64,000 nucleotides of DNA from Candidatus Omnitrophota bacterium (GTDB taxonomy: Bacteria; Omnitrophota; Omnitrophia; Omnitrophales; Aquincolibacteriaceae): contig JACKFM010000002.1 in the NCBI GenBank assembly GCA_020632475.1, forward strand, positions 114,501 to 178,500, written 5' to 3'. A program made the translations under genes and the position numbers. Below the pieces are notes generated by a model that searched no databases, was not told the DNA's origin, and saw only the letters and a program-made list of their open reading frames with translations. Shown piece by piece: positions 15,370 to 23,293 of the stretch. Positions within the stretch are counted from its first letter, which is position 1. Every line of letters begins with the position of its first letter.

Positions 15370-16461
15370 TTATCGTTGTGCGGGAGAGACGGTTTTTTTT
15401 AAAACCGGAACTTTTGAGATAAGCCAAACGCAGAGGGCTGAAAGGGTAAAAACAAGAACGACCTTAAGCGTTATCCTAAAAACGGGGTCATAGATAAAGT
15501 TAAAACTCGTTACAGCGTTTTTTTTGAACAAATAGGAAATCAGCAAGGGGTGAATCAGAAAAACCCCAAGGGTTAAAGGACTCACCCTCTGGGCTATTTT
15601 TAACCACAGGGATTTTTTTGTTAAGGAATCGCCCCAGTATTTTGCTGAAATAAAAAAAGAAAACGACAATACAACCATTCCCGAAGAAACCGGGTCGTTT
15701 AGAAAACCGTCATAGTTTTCCTGTAATAAGGACAAGCGCATGGTCCCAAACGCAACCAGCCCCGCTGTCAACAGATAGATCCCGAAACAGAATAACGCCG
15801 TCCGCTTAGATGGTTTTAACCGTCCCAGAATATATCCGCCGATTAAATAACCCGCAGGTCCCCTTAACACAACAAGGGGCTGCCAGTTTATATGCTCCCC
15901 TGTGAATTTATAAAAAATTCGCAGACAAAAAGGAAGAAGCGAGGCCATTAAAAACCATAGTGCCAGCGCATACCAGATCATTTCGGGCTTGGCATGTCTA
16001 ATGAAAATTCGGAAAACCGGAATCAAGCAATAAAGAGCGGCCAGTGTATAAAGAAACCATAGATGATAATAAGCCGGACCCGCAAGAATCATGCGGAAAA
16101 CATTTACGGGCGTTACCGGAAGATGTTGCTCGCGGCAGGACTGAAGGCAGTAGATAAAGGACCAGAATAAAAGCGGAACTAAAAACTTAGACAAACGATA
16201 TTTGAGAAAAGGAAGAGTCTCTTCTTCTCGTTTCAACAGTAAATACCCGCTTAACATATAAAAGACAGGAATACAAAATCTGGACAAAGAAATCAGAATA
16301 TTATAAATCCACCAGCTGTTCGGGACCGGAAGCGAGAAAAGCTTTGCGGGCGTTGCGCATGTATGGAGAAGCACTACGGCAAAACAAGCCAGCGAGCGTA
16401 CAATATCCACCCAGCCTTCATAATCCGGTCTTTCTGTCACGGGGAAAATCTTTTCATTCAT
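15370..16461 (-). CDS. Acyltransferase 3 family membrane protein
   Basis: This is a polytopic protein of about 363 residues with around ten hydrophobic segments. It has the acyltransferase-3 (OafA/WecH-like) pattern: VDIVRSLACFAVVLLHTCAT near the N-terminus with the family histidine, then FYMLSGYLLLKREEE and HLWFLYTLAALYCLIPVFR. Such proteins O-acylate surface sugars using acyl donors at the inner membrane. The start chosen is the ATG at 16461 (MNEKIFPVTE), preceded by GGGTGAG; a GTG at 16512 would add 17 residues without a ribosome site. It converges on the peroxiredoxin gene with only four bases between stops. The substrate is unknown. Confidence 0.8.
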   Translation of the reverse strand: MNEKIFPVTERPDYEGWVDIVRSLACFAVVLLHTCATPAKLFSLPVPNSWWIYNILISLSRFCIPVFYMLSGYLLLKREEETLPFLKYRLSKFLVPLLFWSFIYCLQSCREQHLPVTPVNVFRMILAGPAYYHLWFLYTLAALYCLIPVFRIFIRHAKPEMIWYALALWFLMASLLPFCLRIFYKFTGEHINWQPLVVLRGPAGYLIGGYILGRLKPSKRTALFCFGIYLLTAGLVAFGTMRLSLLQENYDGFLNDPVSSGMVVLSFSFFISAKYWGDSLTKKSLWLKIAQRVSPLTLGVFLIHPLLISYLFKKNAVTSFNFIYDPVFRITLKVVLVFTLSALCVWLISKVPVLKKTVSPAQR

Positions 16462-16610
16462 TGTCTCACCCAAAACAGGCATTTTAATACAATATGCCGC
16501 CAAATAGGACACAAAACCTAGTTGTGGAGAGGAAAAACCAAGCCTTTGACCAAATGCTTTATTTTCAAGGAGGCATTTGCTATAATTCCAGCCACTTTGC
16601 TTAATGCAAA
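16462..16610. other. Upstream region of the tRNA-Arg array
   Basis: No coding gene is supported. On the plus strand the region contains the extended -10 at 16578-16586. A minus-strand open frame across 16518-16790 runs through perfect RNA hairpins and is not considered a gene. Confidence 0.4.
16578..16586 (+). promoter_or_regulatory. Extended -10 promoter (TGCTATAAT) for the tRNA-Arg array
   Basis: TGC followed by TATAAT (16581-16586) is a consensus extended -10. The -35 position (TTTATT, 16558-16563) is weak, as expected for an extended -10 promoter. Transcription would begin near 16593 and run through the hairpin units into tRNA-Arg. Confidence 0.55.
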
Positions 16611-16743
16611 CATCTCGCGTTGGTAAAGACGGAATTTCTTTGGTTCCGCTTTACCATGCTTGAATAAAGATTCAAGCGCCCGCACCAGCGCTAATGCGCA
16701 GGTACAATCCGTCGCGAACTCGAAGTTCATGTACGGAGGCGCT
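16611..16743 (+). ncRNA. Upstream copy of tRNA-Arg leader hairpins and 5' acceptor strand, with replaced tRNA body
   Basis: Bases 16611-16630 (CATCTCGCG...AAAGAC) recur with four changes at 16754-16773 in front of the real tRNA. Each is followed by a hairpin with a bulged A at the same place and then a second 8-bp hairpin. Here the first hairpin is TGGTAAAG-A-CGGAA/TTCCG-CTTTACCA (16621-16656) and the second is GCTTGAAT/ATTCAAGC (16658-16677). The second runs into GCGCCCG (16676-16682), the acceptor strand of tRNA-Arg. The following about 60 bases are not tRNA but contain small hairpins. They end with GGCGC (16738-16742), which pairs with GCGCC. Confidence 0.5.
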
Positions 16744-16753
16744 CGATAAAAAG

Positions 16754-16818
16754 CATCTCGCGCTGACAAAGACATGATTTCCCTAATCATGCTTTGTCGT
16801 GCGAAAATATGAATTTTC

Positions 16819-16820
<2 letters not shown>
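16754..16820 (+). ncRNA. Leader hairpin pair of tRNA-Arg(ACG)
   Basis: GACAAAG-A-CATGATT pairs with AATCATG-CTTTGTC (16765-16798) and keeps the bulged A of its upstream copy with two compensated base-pair changes. The second hairpin GCGAAAAT/ATTTTCGC (16801-16820) shares its last GC with the first two bases of the tRNA. Confidence 0.5.
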
Positions 16821-16891
<71 letters not shown>

Positions 16892-16892
<1 letters not shown>

Positions 16893-16963
16893 TTTACACC
16901 GATGTGTAAATACTGCCAAGCAGAACCAAGGAAGTTCTGTCTTGGCTAGCATTGTTCATTGTA
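16892..16963 (+). repeat. tRNA-Arg trailer, repeated after the copied 3' end at 17132-17215
   Basis: The trailer has a hairpin ATTTACAC-CGAT-GTGTAAAT (16892-16911) that begins at the discriminator base. A longer hairpin follows (GCCAAG...CTTGGC with AGAAC/GTTCT). The same series recurs downstream with the hairpin ATTTACGC-TTAT-GCGTAAAT (17152-17171), one base pair changed from A-T to G-C on both strands, and a nearly identical second hairpin. The compensating change suggests selection on RNA structure. Confidence 0.7.
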
Positions 16964-17132
16964 GAGGAGTCGAAGGGAACCGGACTTGCCCGAATCAAAG
17001 AAAATGCGATGAGAAAGAGCCTTTTCCTTCCTTTAAGTCCGGCGGGTGGTGACCGCAAGCCGAATATTTTTTACGAGATTAAAAGCGAGTAAAAAATTGT
17101 TATGAGGCTGAAGGCACCGACTCCTCTCGGGC
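16964..17132 (+). ncRNA. tRNA-Arg-associated structured element with conserved core
   Basis: GAGGAGTCG (16964-16972), the reverse complement of the tRNA-Arg T-arm 3' strand, pairs perfectly with CGACTCCTC (17118-17126). The latter is a direct copy of that strand and continues into the acceptor strand CGGGCGCA. Inside are CCGGACTT/AAGTCCGG (16980-16987/17035-17042), a core GGGTGGTGACCGCAAGCC at 17044-17061, and GGCACCGA (17113-17120). The same core and flanking motifs CGAAGGGA and GGCACCGA occur in the element after tRNA-Ser(GGA). No known RNA family is recognised. Confidence 0.6.
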
Positions 17133-17139
17133 GCATTTA
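17118..17139 (+). repeat. 22-bp copy of the tRNA-Arg 3' end
   Basis: Bases 17118-17139 are identical to 16875-16896 (T-loop, T-stem, acceptor, discriminator and first trailer bases). Confidence 0.95.
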
Positions 17140-17334
17140 TACCTATGTATCATTTACGCTTATGCGTAAATACTGCCAAGCAGAACTAAGGAAGTTCTGT
17201 CTTGGCTGGCAGTGCTCAGTAACGTAGCACTCGCAGAACTGCAAATAAGCAATTATCATAGCCTCAGCAAGATCGCGTTTTTATTTCACCACCATTAAAA
17301 GAACCACACTTCCCACCTTTTGCTAGGAGGTCTT

Positions 17335-18039
17335 ATGAAAAACATTCTCACCGGTCTTGTTATCTTTTTGGGCTTGTGTTTGGCCGTTATAGGTTGCAAG
17401 GCTGGGCCGATGGCGCCGAGCGGTTTTCTTGAAACTCAACGGGTGTCTCTTTCAAAGGATGCAGCCCTGCCTTTTCATCTTTCCTGGTATGACAAGGATG
17501 TGGATTGGGATCGTTTTACGGAAATTTATTTCCCCCCCGTGAATACGGAATATCTCAAAGAAAATAGTTTTTGGGGTAAAGCCAGTTTTGCAGGAGATCA
17601 ATCCGAGTATGTCCCGAGCATTGCGGAGTATATGCAGCAAAAATTCATGCAGGCTTTTAAAGATGATCCCAATCAAATCGTGAAAGTGGTTTCAAGTCCG
17701 GGACCGAACACGCTTATTTTTGAGACCGCCATTGTCGAATTGGTCCCCACAAAAACGTGGTTAAATGCGGCCGCCTATGTTGGCGTCTATTCAGGTGTTG
17801 ATTTTGGGAAAATTGCGATTGAGGGGCGCATCAAAGACGGCAAGACGCAGAAAGTTTTGGCTGCATTTGCAGATCGCGAATCGGGTAAGATGAGCGTTGT
17901 GAATATAAAAGATTTAAGTTGGGATGCCCATATTAAAAGCGTGATCGACGAATGGGCCGCCCAATTAGTGGCCATTGCCAATGCTGAGGAGGGGGATATT
18001 ATTGAAGATTCCAACTCCATGACTCTTAAAGCATGGTGA
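17335..18039 (+). CDS. Lipoprotein, DUF3313-like
   Basis: The protein is about 234 residues from the ATG at 17335, which has AGGAGG five bases upstream. An ATG-less extension to 17320 is not supported. Residues 1-21 form a lipoprotein signal with the lipobox AVIGC, so the mature protein is anchored at Cys. The rest (GFLETQRVSLSKD, then IYFPPVNTEYLKENSFWG) resembles DUF3313 lipoproteins of unknown function, which share an early GFL motif and a short beta-rich domain. A long stretch predicts alternating helices and strands with an acidic C-terminus. No neighbour suggests a role. Confidence 0.7.
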   Translation: MKNILTGLVIFLGLCLAVIGCKAGPMAPSGFLETQRVSLSKDAALPFHLSWYDKDVDWDRFTEIYFPPVNTEYLKENSFWGKASFAGDQSEYVPSIAEYMQQKFMQAFKDDPNQIVKVVSSPGPNTLIFETAIVELVPTKTWLNAAAYVGVYSGVDFGKIAIEGRIKDGKTQKVLAAFADRESGKMSVVNIKDLSWDAHIKSVIDEWAAQLVAIANAEEGDIIEDSNSMTLKAW

Positions 18040-18076
18040 GGTTCGTTGCGGTTCAATGAAAACCGCGTACTATCTT

Positions 18077-18105
18077 TTGCCCCATGTGGCCTCTTCTGCT
18101 ATAAT
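18077..18105 (+). promoter_or_regulatory. Sigma70-type promoter of tadA
   Basis: TTGCCC (18077-18082), a 17-base spacer and TATAAT (18100-18105) form a near-consensus promoter 59 bases before the tadA start. Confidence 0.6.
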
Positions 18106-18163
18106 CCCTTCCTTTATTTGAGCGTAAACAGAGTCGCGAATTCTGGAAATAGAAGTACAATTT

Positions 18164-18646
18164 ATGTCCTCAGTCCATGAACACTATATGAAGATGGCCA
18201 TTCAAGAGGCGGTGAAGGCCCTTGAAAAAGGGGATGTGCCCGTAGGTGCCGTGGTCGTATATGAAAATAGAGTGATCGGCCGCGCTCATAATCAGATGGA
18301 GCTTCTACATGATCCGACCGCGCATGCGGAAATGATCGCGTTGACACAAGCTTCTGAAACTGTGTCGCAGGGCCAGGAGCGTCACCGCGGATCTTTGGAA
18401 GGCGCTACCATTTATGCCACGCTTGAACCGTGTCCGATGTGCGCGGGTGCGATTGTCTGGACCAAATGTAAAAATTTGGTTTATGGTGCCAAAGATCCCA
18501 AGGCAGGAGCGTGCGGAAGCTTGTATAATATTGTTTCCGATGACAGACTGAATCACCGCGTTAATGTCATCAGCGGCATTATGGAAAGTGATGCGCGTAC
18601 GCTTTTGCAGGAATTTTTCAAAGCGTTAAGGAGAGACCGTAGGTAA
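18164..18646 (+). CDS. tadA: tRNA-specific adenosine deaminase TadA
   Basis: The 160-residue zinc deaminase converts A34 of tRNA-Arg(ACG) to inosine so that the tRNA reads CGU, CGC and CGA. The zinc site is complete: His54 and the proton-shuttle Glu56 in PTAHAEM, and Cys90/Cys93 in LEPCPMCAGAI. The C-terminal RVNVISGIMESDARTLLQEFF is typical of TadA and not of other deaminases. A good promoter lies upstream, and the substrate tRNA-Arg(ACG) is 1.3 kb upstream on the same strand. The Shine-Dalgarno is weak (GGAAAT). Confidence 0.94.
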   Translation: MSSVHEHYMKMAIQEAVKALEKGDVPVGAVVVYENRVIGRAHNQMELLHDPTAHAEMIALTQASETVSQGQERHRGSLEGATIYATLEPCPMCAGAIVWTKCKNLVYGAKDPKAGACGSLYNIVSDDRLNHRVNVISGIMESDARTLLQEFFKALRRDRR

Positions 18647-18703
18647 CATGCGGTTCTCAGTAATTTTTAAATTTTCATTCTTCATTTTTAATTGTTTTTA
18701 CAC

Positions 18704-18793
18704 GGAGAGGTCGCATAGCCCGGTCGAGTGCGCTCGCTTGGAAAGCGAGTAAACCGCAAGGTTTCGGGGGTTCGAATCCCCCCCTCTCCGCCA
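18704..18793 (+). tRNA. tRNA-Ser(GGA)
   Basis: The acceptor GGAGAGG pairs with CCTCTCC and the D stem is GCA/TGC. The anticodon loop TTGGAAA carries GGA on stem TCGCT/AGCGA. There is a long variable arm, T arm GGGGG-TTCGAAT-CCCCC, discriminator G and encoded CCA. It is close in sequence to tRNA-Ser(GCU) at 14381. Confidence 0.96.
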
Positions 18794-18811
18794 GTTATTT
18801 CTGCCCGGGAA

Positions 18812-18975
18812 GGGGATTCGAAGGGAGACTCTTCGCCCCATTTAAAAGGAGCCGCGACCTAATGAGAGCGGCGACAACCGAGCGAAGAGGCGGGTGGCGA
18901 CCGCAAGCCCGATTGATTTTGCGGTAGCAAAATTAGTTTATTGGGATGGAGGCACCGAAGCCCCCCTCTCCGCCA
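18812..18975 (+). ncRNA. tRNA-Ser(GGA)-associated structured element with conserved core
   Basis: GGGGATTCG (18812-18820) is the reverse complement of the tRNA T-loop/T-stem and pairs with CGAAGCCCC (18956-18964) with one mismatch. The right end then copies the tRNA 3' end: CCCCCCTCTCCGCCA at 18961-18975 equals 18779-18793. Inside are CTCTTCGC/GCGAAGAG (18829-18836/18882-18889), the core GGGTGGCGACCGCAAGCC (18892-18909) and GGCACCGA (18951-18958). A hairpin GCCATGC/GCATGGC (18972-18997) starts in the copied CCA. The core matches the tRNA-Arg element at 20 of 21 bases (18889-18909). Confidence 0.6.
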
Positions 18976-18997
18976 TGCATCACGTGAGGCGCATGGC

Positions 18998-19142
18998 TGC
19001 CCTGAAACCCAACGTGGTGTATGGTGCCCACCTCACATAAATTTTTTCAAAGTTATCAGCGGTAACGCCGTTTCACGCCCAACTAGAGTGATGATTCAAC
19101 ATAACACCGAGCCTATTTTAAATATAAAATATACGGAACGAT
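18998..19142. other. Intergenic region before the sulfotransferase gene
   Basis: I see no gene, repeat or clear promoter in this stretch. Confidence 0.5.
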
Positions 19143-19994
19143 ATGCCCAAAAAGTTATCATTCCCTGATTTTTTAGGAATCGGAGCACAAAAAGCAGGTA
19201 CGAACTGGTTATATGTGCAGCTTAAACAGCATCCCGAGTTGTATCTTCCGCCCATTAAAGAAATTCACTACTTTGATTTAAATTGTCCGGCCCGGGTTGG
19301 CTATCGAACTAAACTGCGGATGAAATACATCCGTAAAGCACTGCCCGCATTAAAGAGACAGAAGAGTTTGAAAGATAAATTGTTTTGTCTTAATTATTAT
19401 TTCGGACGCATATCAGATTCTTGGTACGCGGGTTTGTTTAAAGAAGGGCGGGGGAAAATGACCGGGGAGATAACGCCGGAATACGCCATCTTGCCGGAAG
19501 AGGAAATTCGAAGAATCCATATATTGATGCCCGATATCAAAATTATTTTTATACTACGCAATCCCATAGAAAGATCATGGTCGAGTTTAAAGGAAGTCGC
19601 TCGAGTTAAGGGCGAGAGAGTTTCCGAATATGACGATAAAAAATGCATAGAGTTTTTTAATAGTGAATATAATCGAACAAGGGCGGATTATTTAATGACA
19701 TTGCGAAGATGGGGTAGGTTTTTTGGCAAAGATAAAATTTTAATCTGTTTTTTTGATGAAATAAGCGAGAACCCGGAAGGGCTCATGGCCCGGATTTTAA
19801 ATTTTCTCGGAGTGGATACGGATTTGACCTGCTGTTCAGAGACTCTGCATAAAAAAATTTATTCATCGGTAGAGGGAGAGTGCCCCGAACGATTTAAAAA
19901 TTATTTAAAAGACAGGCATTATCAAAATATTTCGGAATTAGCGGAACATTTCGGAACATATCCGAAAAGATGGCTTGCTGCGTTACGATCTTAA
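19143..19994 (+). CDS. Sulfotransferase family protein
   Basis: The 283-residue protein transfers sulfate from PAPS to an unknown acceptor, probably a sugar or lipid. The PAPS-binding loop is FLGIGAQKAGTNWLY (residues 11-25, Lys17 and Thr20 in the 5' phosphosulfate site). The 3'-phosphate site is IIFILRNPIERSWSS (about 136-150), as in heparan-type sulfotransferases. No signal or membrane segment is present, so it is probably cytoplasmic. The gene is more AT-rich than the flanking rlmN and tadA genes, which may hint at acquisition. The upstream ribosome site is weak (GGAACG). Confidence 0.85.
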   Translation: MPKKLSFPDFLGIGAQKAGTNWLYVQLKQHPELYLPPIKEIHYFDLNCPARVGYRTKLRMKYIRKALPALKRQKSLKDKLFCLNYYFGRISDSWYAGLFKEGRGKMTGEITPEYAILPEEEIRRIHILMPDIKIIFILRNPIERSWSSLKEVARVKGERVSEYDDKKCIEFFNSEYNRTRADYLMTLRRWGRFFGKDKILICFFDEISENPEGLMARILNFLGVDTDLTCCSETLHKKIYSSVEGECPERFKNYLKDRHYQNISELAEHFGTYPKRWLAALRS

Positions 19995-20007
19995 AAAATA
20001 AAACAAC

Positions 20008-21078
20008 GTGAGAAAAAATAAAATAGAAAAATCCGTATACGGTATGACGCTTGATGAGCTCAAAGAGCTCATGATTGATATCGGTGAAAAACCTTACCGT
20101 GCAACACAGGTGGCTGACTGGGCTTATAAAAAGCACGTCTCAGACTGGAAAGAAGCCACTAATTTATCTCCGGGCCTTAAGCAAAAGATGGCCGAAACCC
20201 TTCCTGCCGCAGCGATTGAGTTTGCCGAAGACAGCGACTCCATGCGTGGAGACTCCACCAAATTTTTATTTAAGACCAAAGACGGACGGCTGCTTGAAAG
20301 CGTTTTGATTTCGCAGCAGGGCCGCGAAACGGTTTGCGTCTCAACGCAGCTTGGCTGCAAGATTGGCTGTACATTCTGTGCCAGCGGCAAAGGGGCATTC
20401 GGTCGCAACCTGAGCGCAGGGGAAATCGTCGAACAGATTATTTGGATTGGGAAAAAAATTAAAAAGAAAATCACGAATATTGTTTTTATGGGGATGGGCG
20501 AGCCCCTGGATAATTTTGAAGTCACCATGAAAGCGCTTGAGATTCTGCAGGCCGATTGGGGATTGGGCCTTTCGGGGCGGCGCATTACAGTTTCGACCTC
20601 AGGAATTACCCCCAAGATCAAAGAGTTCGTAAAGCGCAACGGGGGACGCGTGCGGCTTTCGATTTCGCTGCATTCCAGCATTGATAAAAAACGCAGCGAA
20701 CTAGTTCCAATTAATAAGCGTTACTGCCTTGATGAACTTGTGCGGACCCTTACAGGCATTCATCCGCAGCTTAAACGCTTTATCACGTTTGAATATACGC
20801 TGATCAAAGATCAGAATGATTCCAAAGAAGAGGCCGAGGGAGTAGCGCGGATTGCCGCACCGCTTGATGCCATGGTCAATATTATTCCCTATAACCCGAT
20901 CCGCGAAATGAATTATGAAACACCTTCCCAAAACAAGATCGACCGCTTCCGTAAAATTCTCACCGAAAAAGGCGTGCGTGTAATAGTGCGTCAGACCGCC
21001 GGGCGTGACATTGATGCTGCGTGTGGACAGTTGCGTTTAGATCGCGAAATTACGCAAAAAAAAGATAACGCAAAATAA
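20008..21078 (+). CDS. rlmN: 23S rRNA/tRNA (adenine-C2)-methyltransferase RlmN
   Basis: This 356-residue radical SAM enzyme methylates A2503 of 23S rRNA and A37 of some tRNAs. The cluster motif is C117-x3-C121-x2-C124 (CKIGCTFC). The family GMGEPLDNFE and the C-terminal DIDAACGQL with the methyl-carrying cysteine are present. The start used is GTG 20008, because residues before MTLDELKE match the usual RlmN N-terminus (YGMTLDELKE); an ATG at 20044 is the alternative. The last residues (ITQKKDNAK) are encoded inside a perfect 22-bp inverted repeat shared with the downstream GxxExxY gene. Confidence 0.95.
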   Translation: MRKNKIEKSVYGMTLDELKELMIDIGEKPYRATQVADWAYKKHVSDWKEATNLSPGLKQKMAETLPAAAIEFAEDSDSMRGDSTKFLFKTKDGRLLESVLISQQGRETVCVSTQLGCKIGCTFCASGKGAFGRNLSAGEIVEQIIWIGKKIKKKITNIVFMGMGEPLDNFEVTMKALEILQADWGLGLSGRRITVSTSGITPKIKEFVKRNGGRVRLSISLHSSIDKKRSELVPINKRYCLDELVRTLTGIHPQLKRFITFEYTLIKDQNDSKEEAEGVARIAAPLDAMVNIIPYNPIREMNYETPSQNKIDRFRKILTEKGVRVIVRQTAGRDIDAACGQLRLDREITQKKDNAK

Positions 21079-21505
21079 GCGAGCGAGGGTCATTTCTGGC
21101 GGGCTGTGTCATAAACTCTGCGGATTAATTCTACCCTTCTAATACTCCCAAAATTGACTAGATAGCCAACTTTATAAGAAGATCCTTGAAGATATTGCCA
21201 GAATTGTTTAATGTCTGTTTGGATGATGCAAGGTTTGCTTTTGATTTCCACAAGAATTAAATCAGCGATGATTATGTCCGGCACATAAACACCAACTTTC
21301 TTATTTCGATAGTAAATATTGATTCTTTCTTCGGATTTAAAATTTATTCCTAAAACAGATAACTCTTCCAAAAGAGCCTTGTGGTAAACGGACTCTTTGA
21401 AATAGTTTCCAAGTGTTTTATATATCTGAAAGAAGGCGCCTTGTAATTGATAAGACAGCTTTTTATATATAATAGACGGGGTGTTTGCGTTATCTTTTTT
21501 TTGCG
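21053..21505. repeat. 22-bp perfect inverted repeat bracketing the GxxExxY gene
   Basis: The strand 21053-21074 is the exact reverse complement of 21484-21505 (core GATAACGCAAA plus an A8 run). The left arm encodes the end of rlmN. The right arm encodes the start of the GxxExxY protein and the final codons of the beta-propeller gene. As a result the peptide QKKDNA occurs at the end of RlmN and at the start of the GxxExxY protein. Confidence 0.9.
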
Positions 21506-21509
21506 ACAT
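21090..21509 (-). CDS. GxxExxY family protein
   Basis: The protein is about 139 residues from the ATG at 21509 (MSQKKDNANTP). It carries the family motif in GNYFKESVYHKALLEEL (G-x2-x-E-x2-Y form) and the PD-(D/E)XK-like pattern VPDIIIADLILVEIKSKPCI with Asp, Glu and Lys in place. GxxExxY proteins are small, widespread, of unknown function, and often found as single inserted genes, including inside rRNA genes. The gene is enclosed by the 22-bp inverted repeat and overlaps the 3' end of its upstream neighbour by 20 bases. A TTG at 21533 could extend it by eight residues. Confidence 0.85.
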   Translation of the reverse strand: MSQKKDNANTPSIIYKKLSYQLQGAFFQIYKTLGNYFKESVYHKALLEELSVLGINFKSEERINIYYRNKKVGVYVPDIIIADLILVEIKSKPCIIQTDIKQFWQYLQGSSYKVGYLVNFGSIRRVELIRRVYDTARQK

Positions 21510-23172
21510 TTTGCGATGCCCATAATTGCTCAAGCTCGGGATGCTGCAGATAAACTTTCTCCATATGCTTTGAAAAAAAACCGTTGGTCATGGCGTCAAG
21601 CAGGGCAGTCAGCTCTTCAAGGCGGATGAGCTTTTCGTAATGCGTGTATTCTTCGGACGGTTCGGTGAAGAGCATTTCGGTCTGCAGGCGACGGCGTTCA
21701 AAATAAATGCGTGTAACTTCTGAGAGCAGATCATTTCTAAAATCCACCATGAGTTTTTCACGATTATCGATCGAGGTTTGGCTGGAGCTCCAAATGAAAT
21801 CCCCCAGATCCCAGCTCACGTCAAAATCCCAGCCATGATTAACATCATCAGGCCCGTTGATGTAAACATCCGGAGTGCTTGTGCTGCCGCGATCCAGATC
21901 GGTGTTGTTTGAGCGTGAAAAATCACGGCCGAAAGACAAATCAGGCAGAAGCGCACTTAGACGGGAAGCCGCATGCCAGCGGTTGATTTTGGCATTGGTG
22001 AGGTTGCCGTAGCGGATTACTCTTTGCTGCACCTGGCGCACCGAAGGTTCAAGATTAATCAGCGCTTTGAAGAGATCGACTCTTTTCGGAGAAGGGAGCC
22101 ATTGTGGGTGTCCGGAAAGCTCACCGGCGAGAAGCGAGCGGACAACAAAGCCGTCATCTGTGACCGCAAGCAGGGCAGGATCATCGGCTTCGGTTATAGT
22201 CAGTCCGTAAGGACGCGGGTGCGACAGCCCCTGATAGACTTCCTGCCAGCGACGTTCCGTCAGAGAAAAACGGTAGATGCTGTTTGTTGTGCCTGCAAAA
22301 AGAGCAGCTGCTTTTTCTGAAAACACCAAATAATGCACAGCTATTTCACGCAATCCGTTTGAAGGCAGTGTCTGCCACGTACCGGCGCAATCACTACTTT
22401 CAAACACGCCTTTTTCCGTTGCAAGCCAGAGCCGGCTGCAGCCGTTATCGCGCAGAATCAGTTCATGAATAAAAATATCCGCACCGGCTGGCAAAGTTTC
22501 TTCATTTTCATCTGTAATGAGGTTCTGATCACCCGTGTTTTCAAAGCCCGATGAGGATGGATAAAAAGAAAATACGGTTTCAAACGAAGACATGTCGGTT
22601 GAACGAAAAAGACGGTCACCGGCAGCCACAAACATTTCATGACGGCTCAAACGAATGACAGAGACCGGTTTGTTTTTAATAAAGCGGGTGAAGCGAAACC
22701 AGGTTTTTCCCGCATTATCAGATTCAAAAAGGCCGGATGCGGTTCCGAGAAACCAATGATTGGGATTTGCAGGGTTGATCCCGAATGACAGTACATTTTT
22801 ATCCGTATTGGTTTTTCCGTTAAAAATTTTGCTCCATGTCCCGGATTTGAAGTCACCCATGTAAGCACCGTCGGTCGTCAGGGCAAACAGGCTGTAAGGC
22901 GTCGCGGAAAAAGAGACGAGCTTGCGGATACTGGCCGAAGGATTTTGGATTTGCCAGCGCTCGCGCCAAATGCCGTCCGGAAGTTTTTCATAAATGCTTC
23001 GGCGTGAAGCCGTTACCGGCAGCCTTGTATTATCTCTAAGCAATTCTATTGAAAAGAGTTGCGATGATTCCGGTGGTTGCACTGGCCGTTGCCAGGCTTC
23101 CAGACTGTACGCAGAGGGTGAAAACCATAGTAAAAATATGCCTAAAAAGCTTATTAGGATAGAGCGAACCAT
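21490..23172 (-). CDS. Secreted beta-propeller (BNR/YCF48-like) protein
   Basis: This 560-residue protein begins with a signal peptide (MVRSILISFLGIFLLWFSPS, cleavage after SAYS near 23). Residues about 70-360 hold repeated propeller blades with Asp-box-like motifs (SDNAGKTWFRF, SSDCAGTWQTL), as in sialidase/sortilin or YCF48-type propellers. A C-terminal helical part (about 450-560, SWDLGDFIWSSSQTSIDNRE, then ERRRLQTEMLF) is separate and charged. No catalytic site is recognised. A structural or binding role in the periplasm or on the surface is likely. It diverges from ychF with a 121-base AT-rich gap that probably holds both promoters. Confidence 0.7.
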   Translation of the reverse strand: MVRSILISFLGIFLLWFSPSAYSLEAWQRPVQPPESSQLFSIELLRDNTRLPVTASRRSIYEKLPDGIWRERWQIQNPSASIRKLVSFSATPYSLFALTTDGAYMGDFKSGTWSKIFNGKTNTDKNVLSFGINPANPNHWFLGTASGLFESDNAGKTWFRFTRFIKNKPVSVIRLSRHEMFVAAGDRLFRSTDMSSFETVFSFYPSSSGFENTGDQNLITDENEETLPAGADIFIHELILRDNGCSRLWLATEKGVFESSDCAGTWQTLPSNGLREIAVHYLVFSEKAAALFAGTTNSIYRFSLTERRWQEVYQGLSHPRPYGLTITEADDPALLAVTDDGFVVRSLLAGELSGHPQWLPSPKRVDLFKALINLEPSVRQVQQRVIRYGNLTNAKINRWHAASRLSALLPDLSFGRDFSRSNNTDLDRGSTSTPDVYINGPDDVNHGWDFDVSWDLGDFIWSSSQTSIDNREKLMVDFRNDLLSEVTRIYFERRRLQTEMLFTEPSEEYTHYEKLIRLEELTALLDAMTNGFFSKHMEKVYLQHPELEQLWASQNVAKKR

Positions 23173-23293
23173 AAAACACCTCTAAATATGTAGATTTTAC
23201 AATTATATTATTCATATATTATAAAAAGTCAATATCAATTTAATTTTTTACCAAAGCATGTTATATTTCGCGGACATTTAACAAGGAGCAATT

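Noticed and set aside
16518..16790. Minus-strand open frame of 90 codons between the acyltransferase gene and tRNA-Arg
   Set aside because: It runs through perfect RNA hairpins and the duplicated tRNA leader, has no ribosome site and no recognisable protein pattern.
18850..18880. Hammerhead-ribozyme-like CTAATGAG...GACAAC segment
   Set aside because: The essential CUGANGA is changed to CUAAUGA and the GAAA core is absent.
18941..19168. Open frame of 75 codons overlapping the copied tRNA-Ser(GGA) 3' end
   Set aside because: It covers the structured element and the sulfotransferase start in another frame and has no coding features.
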